From Roseiflexaceae bacterium (lineage in GTDB: Bacteria; Chloroflexota; Chloroflexia; Chloroflexales; Roseiflexaceae), in contig CANFUF010000007.1 of NCBI GenBank assembly GCA_947450095.1, positions 1-56,895 on the forward strand: 56,895 nucleotides of DNA, read 5' to 3'. The translations under genes and the position numbers were made by a program. Positions 1-9,117 of the stretch are shown here, one piece after another; position 1 is the stretch's first letter; each line of letters begins with the position of its first letter. The notes beneath the pieces were generated by a model. That model ran no database searches. It saw only the letters and a program-made list of their open reading frames with translations, and had not been told where the DNA came from.

Positions 1-107
1 ACGCCATGAATAAGCCAATCCAAAGCATTTTGTAATCTAATCCTGAATACGCTCGTCATCATACCGTATATTATATTATTGTAATAAAAGTCGTCGTGAC
101 GTAGTGT

Positions 108-2447
108 GTGATGGGTTGTGGCATGGCATCTTCGTCGTTTTTGTGTGCAGTTGGTACTGGCAAAATCGCCAAGCAAGGGGTTGCTCGCAAAGGAATACTG
201 CTCGATCGGGCCGCACGGCAAGGGATTGCTGTGCCGCCGAGCATCGTATTGCTTGATGATGCCTGGCGCTATGCGCGGAGCCACGATTTGTTAGCGGGCC
301 GTACTGATGCCTTGACTCCACGTGATGCCAATGAATTCATCCAGGCGCTTGGTATTTTTCACGCCTTGTCGCCGCTCGGTGCGCGGGTAGCGGTGCGGGC
401 ATTGTTTTTTAGTGAACAAAGTGCTGAACCTGTATTTGATGGGGTAATCAAAAGTAAATTACGAATTGATCGTCGTGACCCACAAGGCTTAGCCACGGCG
501 ATTTGTGCGGTGTGGGCTACGGCGAACCGAAATAGTGCAATTACGCGGCGAGATGTGTTGTTGACCACCATGATTGATGTCCAACATGCGGGGATTGCCG
601 TTAGTGAATCAGCCTATGCCGATGATTTGGTGAATTTTACTGCCAGCTCTGGCGAACAACTCGTGCGTGGCCAGATATCGGGGATGACATTGACCCTCGC
701 GCGCATTTTCCACGGCGAAGTGCCGACGGCGTCGTTGCCATTTGCCCAACGCTTACAACACCTGTTGCGACAAATTCGCCACGTGTTTGGTGATCAGCCT
801 TGGGAAGTGGAATGGGCAGATGATGGCACGACCTGTTGGTTGATTCAATTACACCCGCTCGTTCATTCGCCGCGCCGCAATGAACGCTTTGGGAGCGGCG
901 AAATCCGCGAAGCGATGCCTGATTTGCCGTCGTATTTTATGGCGCAACTCTATCGTGGGGCAAGTAATGATTTGTTTGCCTACTTCCGCCGTTTTGATCA
1001 CCATATCCCGCAACAGCGTCAATTTGTCGAAATATTTGCTGGCCGACCGCGGTTTAATTACGGCATGATTGCCGATGTCTTCCGTACATGGGGATTACCT
1101 GGCAATATGGCTGCCGACCTCAATGACGCGGTACTCGTGGCGATTCCCTATGACCGATTCCGGGTACGCACACAATGGTGGCGGATGGTATTGTTGGCAT
1201 GGGATTCGCTCCGGCGCCCCGGTCGCGTGTTGCAACAACTCAAGGCCCTCTACAAACGGGTGCAACGTTTCAATGGTGAAATCGACATTATTATGATGAT
1301 TTTGCACGAAGCAATTGTGTTGCACTATCACGCAGATATAGCCTTGGCGCGGATTATTGGCCCCCTTGAATCGTGGATGCGCCGGCGGCGGGTCTATGCC
1401 CAGTGGAGTAGCCGGTATCTATCGCTTAATCGTGCCATCATCGCTGATTTGGCTCCCGTACGCGCCTATCTTGCCACTCACCCCGATATCACTGAACTCT
1501 TGCGCCAACAAACGATGCCGAGCGACGCGGTATTTGCCGGCATGTGGGAAGAAATATTAGCGCGTTATGGCCACCGTGGTACCACTGAATCAGACATTGC
1601 CACCCCACGCTATCGCGAGCAATCGAGTGCCGTCATACAAATTGTGCTCCAAGGGACCACCATGATTACGGCGAATCGGCATACAGTGGCGAGTATTTTG
1701 GCCTGGCCGGTCTGGTTGGTGCTCCGTTGGGCGTTAACCAAACGTGATGCGATTCGCTCTGATTTAATGCGCCTCTACGACCGTTGTCGGCGTGTGTTGT
1801 TCCAACAAGCGGCGCATGCGGTCTCACGTGGCTATTTACGGCGTGCCGATATGATTTGGAATCTTAGTCCCGCCGAAATTGTACGTATCTTTGCCGGCTG
1901 GCAAATGCCCGACGCCATGTATGAGGCGCGTATCGCCCAAATCCAATACCAAGCCCACCTCCAAGTGCCGGCGGTAGTGATGCGCTATGACGATAGTGAA
2001 CGCTGGCGCGCCGATAATGGCAACCTGCGGGCATTGCTCGAAGGCCGCAGTATCAACGATGGTACTATCGAAGGTGTGACGTGGCGTTTGGCGCACCCTT
2101 CCCCTTTTATGCCTGCGAGCCTTGATGCGCAACGCACTATTTTGGTGACACGCGTATTTGATGCGCAGTGGATCGAAGTTGCTCAGCAATGTGCGGGTGT
2201 CATCCTCGAACATGGCGGCGAATTATCGCATGGTGCGAGTATGTTGCGCACCCTTGGTATCCCGGCGATTTCGGCCGTACGGGGGGCCTATGATGCGCTG
2301 TCGACGGGTACGCCGGTGCGTTTGGTGGCTGGTTCTGGTTATGTCGAAATTTTGACGGCCAATGTGCGCCCCCTCTTGAATGCCCCGCCGCCGTTACAAT
2401 TACCCAGCGGTACCACCCAAGAAATCCAGAGCAATAATCGTGCCTAA
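108..2447 (+). CDS. PEP-utilising / PPDK-like protein
   Basis: This 779-residue protein resembles pyruvate phosphate dikinase and PEP synthase. The N-terminal part has a PPDK_N-like opening (AVGTGKIAKQGVARKGILL, then GIAVPPSIVLL). A degenerate ATP-grasp region follows, ending near residues 230-250 with EVEWADDGTTCWLIQLHPL, which matches the usual IEWA...LQARPI strand but has lost its Arg. The C-terminal end is a clear PEP-utilising mobile domain, GGELSHGASMLRTLGIPAI, with the phosphocarrier His at residue 708. No PEP/pyruvate-binding TIM barrel is seen, so it is not a full PPDK. It may phosphorylate an unknown acceptor, as rifampin phosphotransferase-type enzymes do (inference). Candidate starts are GTG 108, ATG 111 and ATG 123. 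None has a good ribosome binding site. The 3' end overlaps the acyltransferase gene, suggesting co-transcription. Confidence 0.75.
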   Translation: MMGCGMASSSFLCAVGTGKIAKQGVARKGILLDRAARQGIAVPPSIVLLDDAWRYARSHDLLAGRTDALTPRDANEFIQALGIFHALSPLGARVAVRALFFSEQSAEPVFDGVIKSKLRIDRRDPQGLATAICAVWATANRNSAITRRDVLLTTMIDVQHAGIAVSESAYADDLVNFTASSGEQLVRGQISGMTLTLARIFHGEVPTASLPFAQRLQHLLRQIRHVFGDQPWEVEWADDGTTCWLIQLHPLVHSPRRNERFGSGEIREAMPDLPSYFMAQLYRGASNDLFAYFRRFDHHIPQQRQFVEIFAGRPRFNYGMIADVFRTWGLPGNMAADLNDAVLVAIPYDRFRVRTQWWRMVLLAWDSLRRPGRVLQQLKALYKRVQRFNGEIDIIMMILHEAIVLHYHADIALARIIGPLESWMRRRRVYAQWSSRYLSLNRAIIADLAPVRAYLATHPDITELLRQQTMPSDAVFAGMWEEILARYGHRGTTESDIATPRYREQSSAVIQIVLQGTTMITANRHTVASILAWPVWLVLRWALTKRDAIRSDLMRLYDRCRRVLFQQAAHAVSRGYLRRADMIWNLSPAEIVRIFAGWQMPDAMYEARIAQIQYQAHLQVPAVVMRYDDSERWRADNGNLRALLEGRSINDGTIEGVTWRLAHPSPFMPASLDAQRTILVTRVFDAQWIEVAQQCAGVILEHGGELSHGASMLRTLGIPAISAVRGAYDALSTGTPVRLVAGSGYVEILTANVRPLLNAPPPLQLPSGTTQEIQSNNRA

Positions 2448-4587
2448 CCGTAACGTATTGCGCTTCCGTGCGCTTTTTTTGATTGCGGTCATGATGGTGC
2501 TTATCGCGATATGGAGCGCTCCATCCGCCTATCGTGCTGATATTGGGCGCTGGGATGATGCCGTCGTGCACGGGTTTTATGCCCCTGAAGTCGGTGCTGG
2601 TACCACCTTTCGCTGGAGTCAGCCCCAGGCATATCTTACCCTGGCTGGGGTGGGTGCTGGTGATTACTACTTTGATATTCAAGCTACGGCACCTGCGGGT
2701 ACGCTGGCGACTATTACAGTAGCAGACAATCCTCCCCAAACGCTCCAATTCCACGGTGGATTTTTGCGATATCGCCTGCCCAGCGTCGTCCACGTGCCGT
2801 GGCAATGGCCGCCACACGCGCTTGCAATCACGATTACCGTCGCCTACCCCACCACTCAATCCCAACGCATGATAGGGATTGCTGTCGATGATGTGCGTAT
2901 GCTTCCTCTGGGGTGGCATGGATTTGATGTAGTAGCGCTTCTGCAAAGCCTGCTGTTGGTCGTGATGGTGGCGGCGCTGGGGCGCTGGATTCGTATTCCG
3001 GCGGGGTGGAGCATCTTAACGACACTGCTGGTTATTGGCGGAGTTGTGCTGTTTCGTCGCGGTGACGCTGCGACTGCCGTGCATGATGCCTTGTTCGTCG
3101 TGAGTGGGAGCTGGGCAATTCCCCCATTACTCACTCGCCAACGGCGCTACTGGTTACCTATGGCACTCGGTATCGCCAGCATGATGGTGGCGGGTTTGTG
3201 GTGGCGTGGTAGCGATATCTGGCAACCGTTGTGGCAAACTGTGGCACTTGCACTAACCATCAGCGCAATGACGATGCGGCGCCTGTGGTGGCGTGGGCTC
3301 CGTCCGGTGCGCTGGTGGCTGTTTGGCGCATTGTGGGTGGCCATCGCACTCACGAGCTGGCTGGGCGCAACAATCGCAGTGCTTACTGGGCTGATGGTGT
3401 GGCGCGGGCGGCGAATGACACAGGTCACGAATCGGGGCGAGGCATTGTGTCTCGCCGTCTATAGTATTTTTACCGTGCTGGATGCGTGGTTGTGTGGCAC
3501 GTACGCCTACCGCATCGTGGCAGTGGCTCCCCGCCGCGTCGGGCTCGATGTCATCCGCGCCTTTGCGATTCTGAGCGTACTAATCGGGCATGCCTCGGCG
3601 CTCTACACCTATTATCCACCGGTGCTGGCGTGGCTACCCTATTGGTTTGCCTATATCGGCGTGGAATGTTTTTTTGTGTTGAGTGGCTGGCTCATCGGCG
3701 GATTATTGATCCGCCACCTCGATACCTGGCAATCACCGACTGCGTTGGTGCTGTTTTTGCATCGTCGCTGGGTGCGTACATTACCCACCTATTGGATTGT
3801 CTTGGGGCTGGTGGGGGTGGTGGGTTGGGGGGGCGCGACGCTGGGTGACTTTGTACCATACCTCGTCTTTAGCCAAAACATCTGGCAGTCCCATCCCCCC
3901 TTTTTGTTTGTGGCCTGGAGCCTCTCCATCGAAGAATGGTTTTATCTCACTACCGCGGTTGCCCTAAGTAGCCTCGCAATCTGGTGGCGACCTGCCACGG
4001 CATTGCGGATTATTTTGCTTGTGCTGTTGACGGTGCCGTTGTTCATCCGGAGCGGGCTAGCCCTAATCGATGGGGAATTGTGGGAAGCAGGCGTGCGTCA
4101 ATTGGTCCCATTGCGGCTCGATGCCATCGCCATGGGGGTTGCGATGGTGTGGTGGTGGCAATCTCGTCCCCGCGCCGTGTGGTGGCTCCCGTGGGGGGCG
4201 GTGATGGGGAGTATGGCCGTCATTGCGTTGTTTGCGACGACTTATACCCAGCTCGATACCCCGACCTGGCCACGGGTCGTATTGTTGCCACTCACCACCC
4301 TGACGGTGGCGTGTTGGTTGCCGTTGCTCGCCCGCCTCGAATGGCCGCGGTGGCCACAGGTGACGCGTGCCATCCAATGGTTGGCCTTGATTTCGTACCC
4401 GCTCTACTTGCTCCATACACCATGGCGCTTGACCGTTGAAGGATTGTGGGGCGATCAAGGTGCGTCGTGGTGGCGCGATGGATTGATTACCCTCGTGTAT
4501 TTGTTGGGGTCATTGTGGCTGGCGTACCGCTGGCACCTCCTGATTGAACGCCCGTTGATGCAGTTACGTTGGCGTGATGAGGGGTGA
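2380..4587 (+). CDS. Acyltransferase 3 family membrane protein
   Basis: This is an integral membrane acyltransferase of the OafA/YrhL (acyltransferase 3) family, which transfers acyl groups to cell-surface glycans or lipids. With ATG 2380 it has 735 residues. A GTG at 2440, overlapping the upstream stop by 8 bases, is an equally good start. The first membrane segment (about residues 27-47) is followed by a soluble beta-rich extracytoplasmic region of about 130 residues, then several helices. The family core starts near residue 388 with GLDVIRAFAILSVLIGH, carrying the conserved Arg and His, and continues with FFVLSGWLIGG and SLSIEEWFYL (about 515). The soluble N-terminal region is an addition to the usual fold of about 350-400 residues. 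It probably forms an operon with the PEP-utilising protein gene upstream. Its substrate cannot be read from sequence. Confidence 0.85.
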   Translation: MPRRRYNYPAVPPKKSRAIIVPNRNVLRFRALFLIAVMMVLIAIWSAPSAYRADIGRWDDAVVHGFYAPEVGAGTTFRWSQPQAYLTLAGVGAGDYYFDIQATAPAGTLATITVADNPPQTLQFHGGFLRYRLPSVVHVPWQWPPHALAITITVAYPTTQSQRMIGIAVDDVRMLPLGWHGFDVVALLQSLLLVVMVAALGRWIRIPAGWSILTTLLVIGGVVLFRRGDAATAVHDALFVVSGSWAIPPLLTRQRRYWLPMALGIASMMVAGLWWRGSDIWQPLWQTVALALTISAMTMRRLWWRGLRPVRWWLFGALWVAIALTSWLGATIAVLTGLMVWRGRRMTQVTNRGEALCLAVYSIFTVLDAWLCGTYAYRIVAVAPRRVGLDVIRAFAILSVLIGHASALYTYYPPVLAWLPYWFAYIGVECFFVLSGWLIGGLLIRHLDTWQSPTALVLFLHRRWVRTLPTYWIVLGLVGVVGWGGATLGDFVPYLVFSQNIWQSHPPFLFVAWSLSIEEWFYLTTAVALSSLAIWWRPATALRIILLVLLTVPLFIRSGLALIDGELWEAGVRQLVPLRLDAIAMGVAMVWWWQSRPRAVWWLPWGAVMGSMAVIALFATTYTQLDTPTWPRVVLLPLTTLTVACWLPLLARLEWPRWPQVTRAIQWLALISYPLYLLHTPWRLTVEGLWGDQGASWWRDGLITLVYLLGSLWLAYRWHLLIERPLMQLRWRDEG

Positions 4588-4680
4588 TTTTTTTGAGAAA
4601 AAACTGACGGCGCGTCGTGAATAATCTACATTACAATCGCTCGTTGCGCACAATCATTTGCGCGGATAGATACAATGCAA

Positions 4681-4714
4681 AATCCCCCCAAACAACTGAA
4701 TGTTTGGGGGGATT
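4681..4714 (-). terminator. Rho-independent terminator of the tRNA
   Basis: A perfect 13-bp inverted repeat (AATCCCCCCAAAC and its complement) flanks an 8-base loop. Read on the minus strand it lies 9 bases beyond the tRNA 3' end, and the G-rich arm runs into ATTTT. This fits an intrinsic terminator for the tRNA transcript. The stem is symmetrical and could also stop plus-strand transcripts from the acyltransferase gene. Confidence 0.8.
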
Positions 4715-4722
4715 ACACTGAT

Positions 4723-4798
<76 letters not shown>

Positions 4799-4947
4799 AC
4801 AACAACGATTGGCAGTATATCAGGTTGACATGCCAATGTCAAACCTGATATGGAGTGAATTCATTAACAGATACTCATCAAAATCTGTAATAATAATGCG
4901 GGCACTGATAATATCTGGTATTGATATGCTCCAAAAGGATTGGCAAC

Positions 4948-5682
4948 ATGCGATATATGCAACTTTTTTGGCAGGGACGCCGCCGCTATCTTACAATCGC
5001 CGTCGTCATTGGGGTAATTGTGCTTGGGCGGTTAGGCGTATGGCAACTTGATCGTCACTTGCAACGGATGACCCATAATCAATTAATTAGCAATCGCATG
5101 CAGATGACGGCCCTGCCGTTGGCACAACTCGTAGTGCTACCCGCTACCGACCGGGATTTTCGTGGGGTCAGTGCGGTCGGGCAATATGACGCTGCCCACC
5201 AAATCCTCTGGCGCAATCGGTCGTATGCGGGGCGTACCGGCTTTCAGATTTTGACGCCGCTCCAGAGTGATGACGGTGCCGTGGTGTTGGTAAACCGTGG
5301 TTGGGTGCCGTATGAATCAGTCAATGCCACTTGGTCAACGCAATTTGCACCGCCAGCTGGCTTACAAACGGTGATTGGGGTGTGGCGTGAATCGCAAGCA
5401 CCGAGTACGACTGTCGCTGAAGCACCACTCGTGAACGGCTGGCGCGATAAGTGGTTTTTGATTACTATTCCGGCTATTCAATCCCAGATGCCGCTCCCGC
5501 TTGCGCCTGGGTTTATTGATGTGCAGCCAGACGGGAGTGCCCAAGTCGCTAATCAACCGCTTCCCATCACTACCACTGATATGGGCATGGGATCGAATTT
5601 GAGCTATTCTATCCAATGGTTTGGCTTTGCGGTGATTTTGGCGGTGGGATATATCGTGGTGGTTGGGCGGATGCGCTCGTAG
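4948..5682 (+). CDS. SURF1 family protein
   Basis: This is a SURF1-family protein, an assembly factor for cytochrome c oxidase that sits in the cytoplasmic membrane. It shows the family layout. An N-terminal membrane helix (about residues 12-28) runs into LGVWQLDRHLQRM, the conserved GxWQxxR signature. A soluble extracytoplasmic domain follows with NRGWVPYE. A C-terminal helix is preceded by LSYSIQWFGFAVILAVGY, matching the YxxQWFxF signature. ATG 4948 is chosen because AAAAGGA lies 9 bases upstream. A TTG at 4921 would add nine unlikely residues. The protein is 244 aa, the normal length. No cox genes are next to it, but the Ccm locus in the same window also serves respiration. Confidence 0.88.
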   Translation: MRYMQLFWQGRRRYLTIAVVIGVIVLGRLGVWQLDRHLQRMTHNQLISNRMQMTALPLAQLVVLPATDRDFRGVSAVGQYDAAHQILWRNRSYAGRTGFQILTPLQSDDGAVVLVNRGWVPYESVNATWSTQFAPPAGLQTVIGVWRESQAPSTTVAEAPLVNGWRDKWFLITIPAIQSQMPLPLAPGFIDVQPDGSAQVANQPLPITTTDMGMGSNLSYSIQWFGFAVILAVGYIVVVGRMRS

Positions 5683-5707
5683 AGACGCAGCAGGCTGCGT
5701 CTCTACG
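5678..5707. repeat. Palindromic repeat, SURF1 3' end
   Basis: A perfect 13-bp inverted repeat (CGTAGAGACGCAG / CTGCGTCTCTACG) with a 4-base loop includes the SURF1 stop codon. It lacks a T-tract, so it is a weak terminator candidate. The same core occurs as a 20-bp palindrome at 13819-13838 and as a half-copy at 21509-21525. It is therefore probably an interspersed REP-like element that may also protect the transcript end. Confidence 0.7.
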
Positions 5708-5823
5708 ATATTGACGTTAATTGCTTGCTCATCAAAAAAATATTTATTTCGGTATGGTGATTTGATATGATTATTACGGTAAATAAATTGTGTCGTATTT
5801 ATAATCTGCAATAAGGAGAAAAA

Positions 5824-7269
5824 ATGCGTTTTTTTAAGACAATAGTAATATTGAGTCTCTGTGTGTGTAGCGGGTTGGTGTTTCCTGTTGCGATGGTAGC
5901 AGCCGCCCCCAACACCCCCAAATGCACCATCAAAGGCACCAATCGGAATGACGTATTGCGCGGAACGCCCCGCAACGATGTCATCTGTGGATTTGGTGGC
6001 AACGATACGATTATGGGCATGGGTGGCAACGATATTATTATGGGTGGTGCAGGGAACGACATCATCGATGGCGGCGTCGGTAATGACCTGTTGCTTGGTG
6101 AAGATGGTACTGATACGCTGATTGGTGGTGTTGGCAATGATGCCCTTGTTGGGGGCATTGGACGAGACCAGCTGAATGGGGGAACGGGTGAAAATCACTG
6201 CGTCATTGATGGTGTTGACGGGGTTGTAGGGTCATGTCCAATTGATCAAATCGCACCACAATTAAGTCTGATTGATTGGCCACAAATTCCCGTAGTGGCG
6301 GGCAATACATTGAGATTTACATGGAATGCCAGCGATTCATCAGGTGTGGTAAGCACTACGGCAGAAATTGTTGGTGCCAATGGCCAGCGGGCTGATTGGT
6401 GTACGCCATTACCCGACAATCGCGTGAGTGGTGATGAATTTTCTGGCACATATGCCGTCAATTGTGTGATACCCACAACGGTAACCCCACAACGATATAA
6501 CGTGACGCTCAGTGCCGAAGATTATTTTGGTAATCGCAGTGTCGCAATGATTGGATCATTTTTGGTCACGAATCGCACTGTCGACAAGACTGCCCCGCAA
6601 ATCGGTATTGTCGCTATCCCCGAAATGGAAGTGGTTGCCGGCACCACGTTGACGCTCAATTGGGACGCAACGGATGAATCTGGTGTGGCCAGTACCCATG
6701 TGAAATTCGCCGGACCAAGTGGCTGGATATCGAATTGGTGTGGGTTTGGTATCGTGGGCGATCGCATCAGCGGCGATGAATTTGCTGGCACCTACCGCGT
6801 GAGTTGTGCCATCCCAGCAAATGCCGTCAGCCAACGCTATGACGTCTATATTGGTGCCCAAGATTATTTAGGCAACAGTAGCGAAGCCCACCAAATTTCA
6901 TTTCGCGTGGTCAATGGCGCCACCGATACTGCGGCTCCCGTGATTGCTGATTTGCGTGCAACCGACACCAATCGTGGCGCCCAGGCGGTGATTCGCTGGC
7001 GCGCCCAAGACGAAACTGCCGTCGGTGGCATGATTGCCTGGGTGGCCTACGGCGATTACAACTTTGCGGATAATACGGGACGGGGGTATGTGAGCTACGA
7101 CACTGGCGCAATACTTGTGTCGGGCACGGCCCAAGACGGCCTCTACGAACAAAAAGTGACCGTGCGTGCCGATGCTCCTACCGGACGCTATACCCTTTGG
7201 ATGCGGGCCGGTGACACCCTCGGTAACAGCACCCTCACGCACACCAAAGTCGAGTTTATAGTGCGCTGA
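5824..7269 (+). CDS. Secreted RTX-repeat / Ig-like protein
   Basis: This is a secreted 481-residue protein of unknown function. A signal peptide (residues 1-27, ending near VAMVAAA) is followed by about nine RTX-type calcium-binding nonapeptides between residues 38 and 120 (for example GGNDTIMGMGGNDIIMGGAG). Three tandem Ig-like beta domains of about 110 residues follow, each starting with a D(K/Q)xAPQ-like linker. The first two share a WC...SGDEFxGTYxVxCxIP motif, so each probably has one disulfide. The third has lost both cysteines. The ATG follows AAGGAG with 7-base spacing. A TATAAT at 5800-5805 could be its -10 element. The RTX repeats are N-terminal with a normal signal peptide, so type I secretion is unlikely and Sec export is expected (inference). 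The gene ends at a bidirectional terminator shared with apt. Confidence 0.85.
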   Translation: MRFFKTIVILSLCVCSGLVFPVAMVAAAPNTPKCTIKGTNRNDVLRGTPRNDVICGFGGNDTIMGMGGNDIIMGGAGNDIIDGGVGNDLLLGEDGTDTLIGGVGNDALVGGIGRDQLNGGTGENHCVIDGVDGVVGSCPIDQIAPQLSLIDWPQIPVVAGNTLRFTWNASDSSGVVSTTAEIVGANGQRADWCTPLPDNRVSGDEFSGTYAVNCVIPTTVTPQRYNVTLSAEDYFGNRSVAMIGSFLVTNRTVDKTAPQIGIVAIPEMEVVAGTTLTLNWDATDESGVASTHVKFAGPSGWISNWCGFGIVGDRISGDEFAGTYRVSCAIPANAVSQRYDVYIGAQDYLGNSSEAHQISFRVVNGATDTAAPVIADLRATDTNRGAQAVIRWRAQDETAVGGMIAWVAYGDYNFADNTGRGYVSYDTGAILVSGTAQDGLYEQKVTVRADAPTGRYTLWMRAGDTLGNSTLTHTKVEFIVR

Positions 7270-7282
7270 TTGTGCCTAGCGC

Positions 7283-7328
7283 AAAACAAACCACCCGCAA
7301 GGCATGTGCCTAACGGGTGGTTTGTTTT
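7283..7328. terminator. Bidirectional terminator
   Basis: A 15-bp perfect inverted repeat (AAAACAAACCACCCG / CGGGTGGTTTGTTTT) contains a nested AGGCA/TGCCT hairpin. It is bordered by A-runs on the left and T-runs on the right. It separates the convergent RTX-protein and apt genes and should stop transcription from both sides. Confidence 0.88.
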
Positions 7329-7338
7329 TACACCTAAA

Positions 7339-7857
7339 TCAATAGGTAATTTGGGCGTAAATAGGGTGATTGCCTAAGCGTTCACGGCCAGCCAGACCGG
7401 CTAATTCAATCAAAAAGGCCGCTTCGACCACTTGGCCACCTGCTTGGGCAACCAACTGACAGGCTGCCGCAATCGTGCCCCCCGTGGCCAACAAATCATC
7501 GATGACGATGACACGAGCACCAGTGGGGAAGGCATCTTTGTGGATTTCGAGTGTGGCAGTGCCGTATTCGAGGGCATATTCGAGGCGGTGGGTGTCTGCA
7601 GGTAATTTGCCTGCTTTGCGCACTGGGACGAGCCCAATCCCCAAGGCATAGGCGAGTGGTGCCCCAAAAATAAATCCGCGTGATTCAATGGCCACAATCG
7701 CATCGATCTTTTGATCGCGATAGCGCTCCACAAAGATATCGATGGCACGGTGCAGTGCACCACCATCACGTAATAGCGTGGTGATATCCTTGAATTGAAT
7801 GCCAGGGATGGGGAAGTCGGGGATGTTGCGGATGTAGGATTCGAGAGACTGTGTCAT
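7339..7857 (-). CDS. apt: Adenine phosphoribosyltransferase
   Basis: This is adenine phosphoribosyltransferase, which makes AMP from adenine and PRPP in purine salvage in the cytoplasm. At 172 residues it has the full family length. It contains the opening FPIPGIQFKDITTLL, the ESRGFIFGAPLA loop (about residues 58-69), the RKAGKLP loop that closes over the active site, and the PRPP-binding motif VIVIDDLLATGGT (residues 117-129). The start codon overlaps the stop of the upstream solute-binding protein gene (ATGA), so translation is probably coupled. It is the last gene of a minus-strand cluster and ends at the bidirectional terminator. No unusual residues were noticed. Confidence 0.95.
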   Translation of the reverse strand: MTQSLESYIRNIPDFPIPGIQFKDITTLLRDGGALHRAIDIFVERYRDQKIDAIVAIESRGFIFGAPLAYALGIGLVPVRKAGKLPADTHRLEYALEYGTATLEIHKDAFPTGARVIVIDDLLATGGTIAAACQLVAQAGGQVVEAAFLIELAGLAGRERLGNHPIYAQITY

Positions 7858-9113
7858 GGTGTCGATTTTCCTTTGAGTAATATATGCAGTTGGCTATCGG
7901 TAGCGGTAACGGCATCGGCAGGGGTTTGTGTGCCAAACACGACTTGGTTGAGCATCGTACTGAGTGCCGCATAGACATCATACCGTGTCAACGCTGGTGG
8001 TGGGGCAACTGCATCGGCACTGGCGTTGCGAATCGCGAGGGCTACGGGGTATTCGGTTAATGACAGGAGCCGATTGGCAGGTTGGATGCCATTATTAAGC
8101 AATATGGTTTGATTTGCGGGTGTGAGTAACGCATTGAGCAAGGTTCGAGTGGCGACGAGTTCCGGCAAGCTCAGGTGTTTGTTGACCGCAACTACGGTGC
8201 TTTGCAAGAGCGGATGTGCTGATTGATTGGTAATGCTTAACAGCGGCAATGTGGTTACCCCGGTGGCATCGCCCCATAATTGTTCGTAGGTCTGATGATT
8301 GGCCGATGAGTCAATCACCATGGCGAGTTGTCCCGCGCCTACGATTTGCTCGATGGTAAACACGGCATTGAGCCGGGTCATCAGCAAGGGATCGTTGTTG
8401 AGTGTGCTCAGCCAGGTCAGCCAGGCCTCATTGCCGGCCCGCCCCGTATCAGCCAAAACCACTTGTCCTTGGTCATCGACGACCGCTCCCCCAAACGCTG
8501 CCAAATAACCATACATCGTGTCGATGGTCAAATCAGCCCCCAGCCCCCATTGTGGTGGATTACGCAAATTGTGCGCCAATCCAATTAAATCATCGCTGGT
8601 GCTGGGCGGGCTGATAATACTACGCATGTTGTAGTACAACACGGGTACGCTATAACTGAAGGGCAAGCCAATCGTTTGTGTTGTCCCTGTCGGAGGGGTG
8701 TATTGGGCTGTCGCGAGGAGTGTTTTGTCGAGGGCGTCGCGGGTGGCTACGTCAAGTAGACTATCAATGGCCAGACAACAATCGTCACTGGCAAGTGCTT
8801 GGAGTTGGGCGTTACTGAGGATAACGAGGTGTGGCCCACGTGATTGTGCAAAGGCAACTTGGACTTCGTGTTGAATGTCGGTAATGGGGATGCGTTGCAA
8901 GACTACGGTAAAACCATTGGCGTTGGCGATGCGGGTAAGCACATCGCGCAACGCCAATTCATTGTTACCACCGAGGGCATGCCAGACGACAAGGGTGGTG
9001 GTGGTGGCTTGTGGCGTCGCAGTGGCCACCGGCACCGGTGTGACCGGTGCAGTGCCACAGGCGGTTAATCCGCACACCAGACTCAATAATAGCCACCACC
9101 ATACCCGTTGCAT
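7854..9113 (-). CDS. Extracellular solute-binding lipoprotein (family 1)
   Basis: This is the substrate-binding component of an ABC importer, of the family 1 (sugar/oligosaccharide) type. The 419-residue protein starts with a lipoprotein signal and a lipobox LTAC (Cys 19), followed by a Thr/Pro/Ala-rich linker. The mature domain opens with TLVVWHALGGNNELALRDVL, the usual start of family 1 binding proteins. It continues with LPFSYSVPVLYYNM and other elements of the two-lobed fold. It would be anchored outside the membrane. No permease or ATPase genes lie nearby, so it must use components encoded elsewhere or serve another role. It starts 4 bases after the glycosylasparaginase stop and overlaps apt by 4 bases. 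The substrate is unknown. Confidence 0.85.
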   Translation of the reverse strand: MQRVWWWLLLSLVCGLTACGTAPVTPVPVATATPQATTTTLVVWHALGGNNELALRDVLTRIANANGFTVVLQRIPITDIQHEVQVAFAQSRGPHLVILSNAQLQALASDDCCLAIDSLLDVATRDALDKTLLATAQYTPPTGTTQTIGLPFSYSVPVLYYNMRSIISPPSTSDDLIGLAHNLRNPPQWGLGADLTIDTMYGYLAAFGGAVVDDQGQVVLADTGRAGNEAWLTWLSTLNNDPLLMTRLNAVFTIEQIVGAGQLAMVIDSSANHQTYEQLWGDATGVTTLPLLSITNQSAHPLLQSTVVAVNKHLSLPELVATRTLLNALLTPANQTILLNNGIQPANRLLSLTEYPVALAIRNASADAVAPPPALTRYDVYAALSTMLNQVVFGTQTPADAVTATDSQLHILLKGKSTP

Positions 9114-9117
9114 CTGG

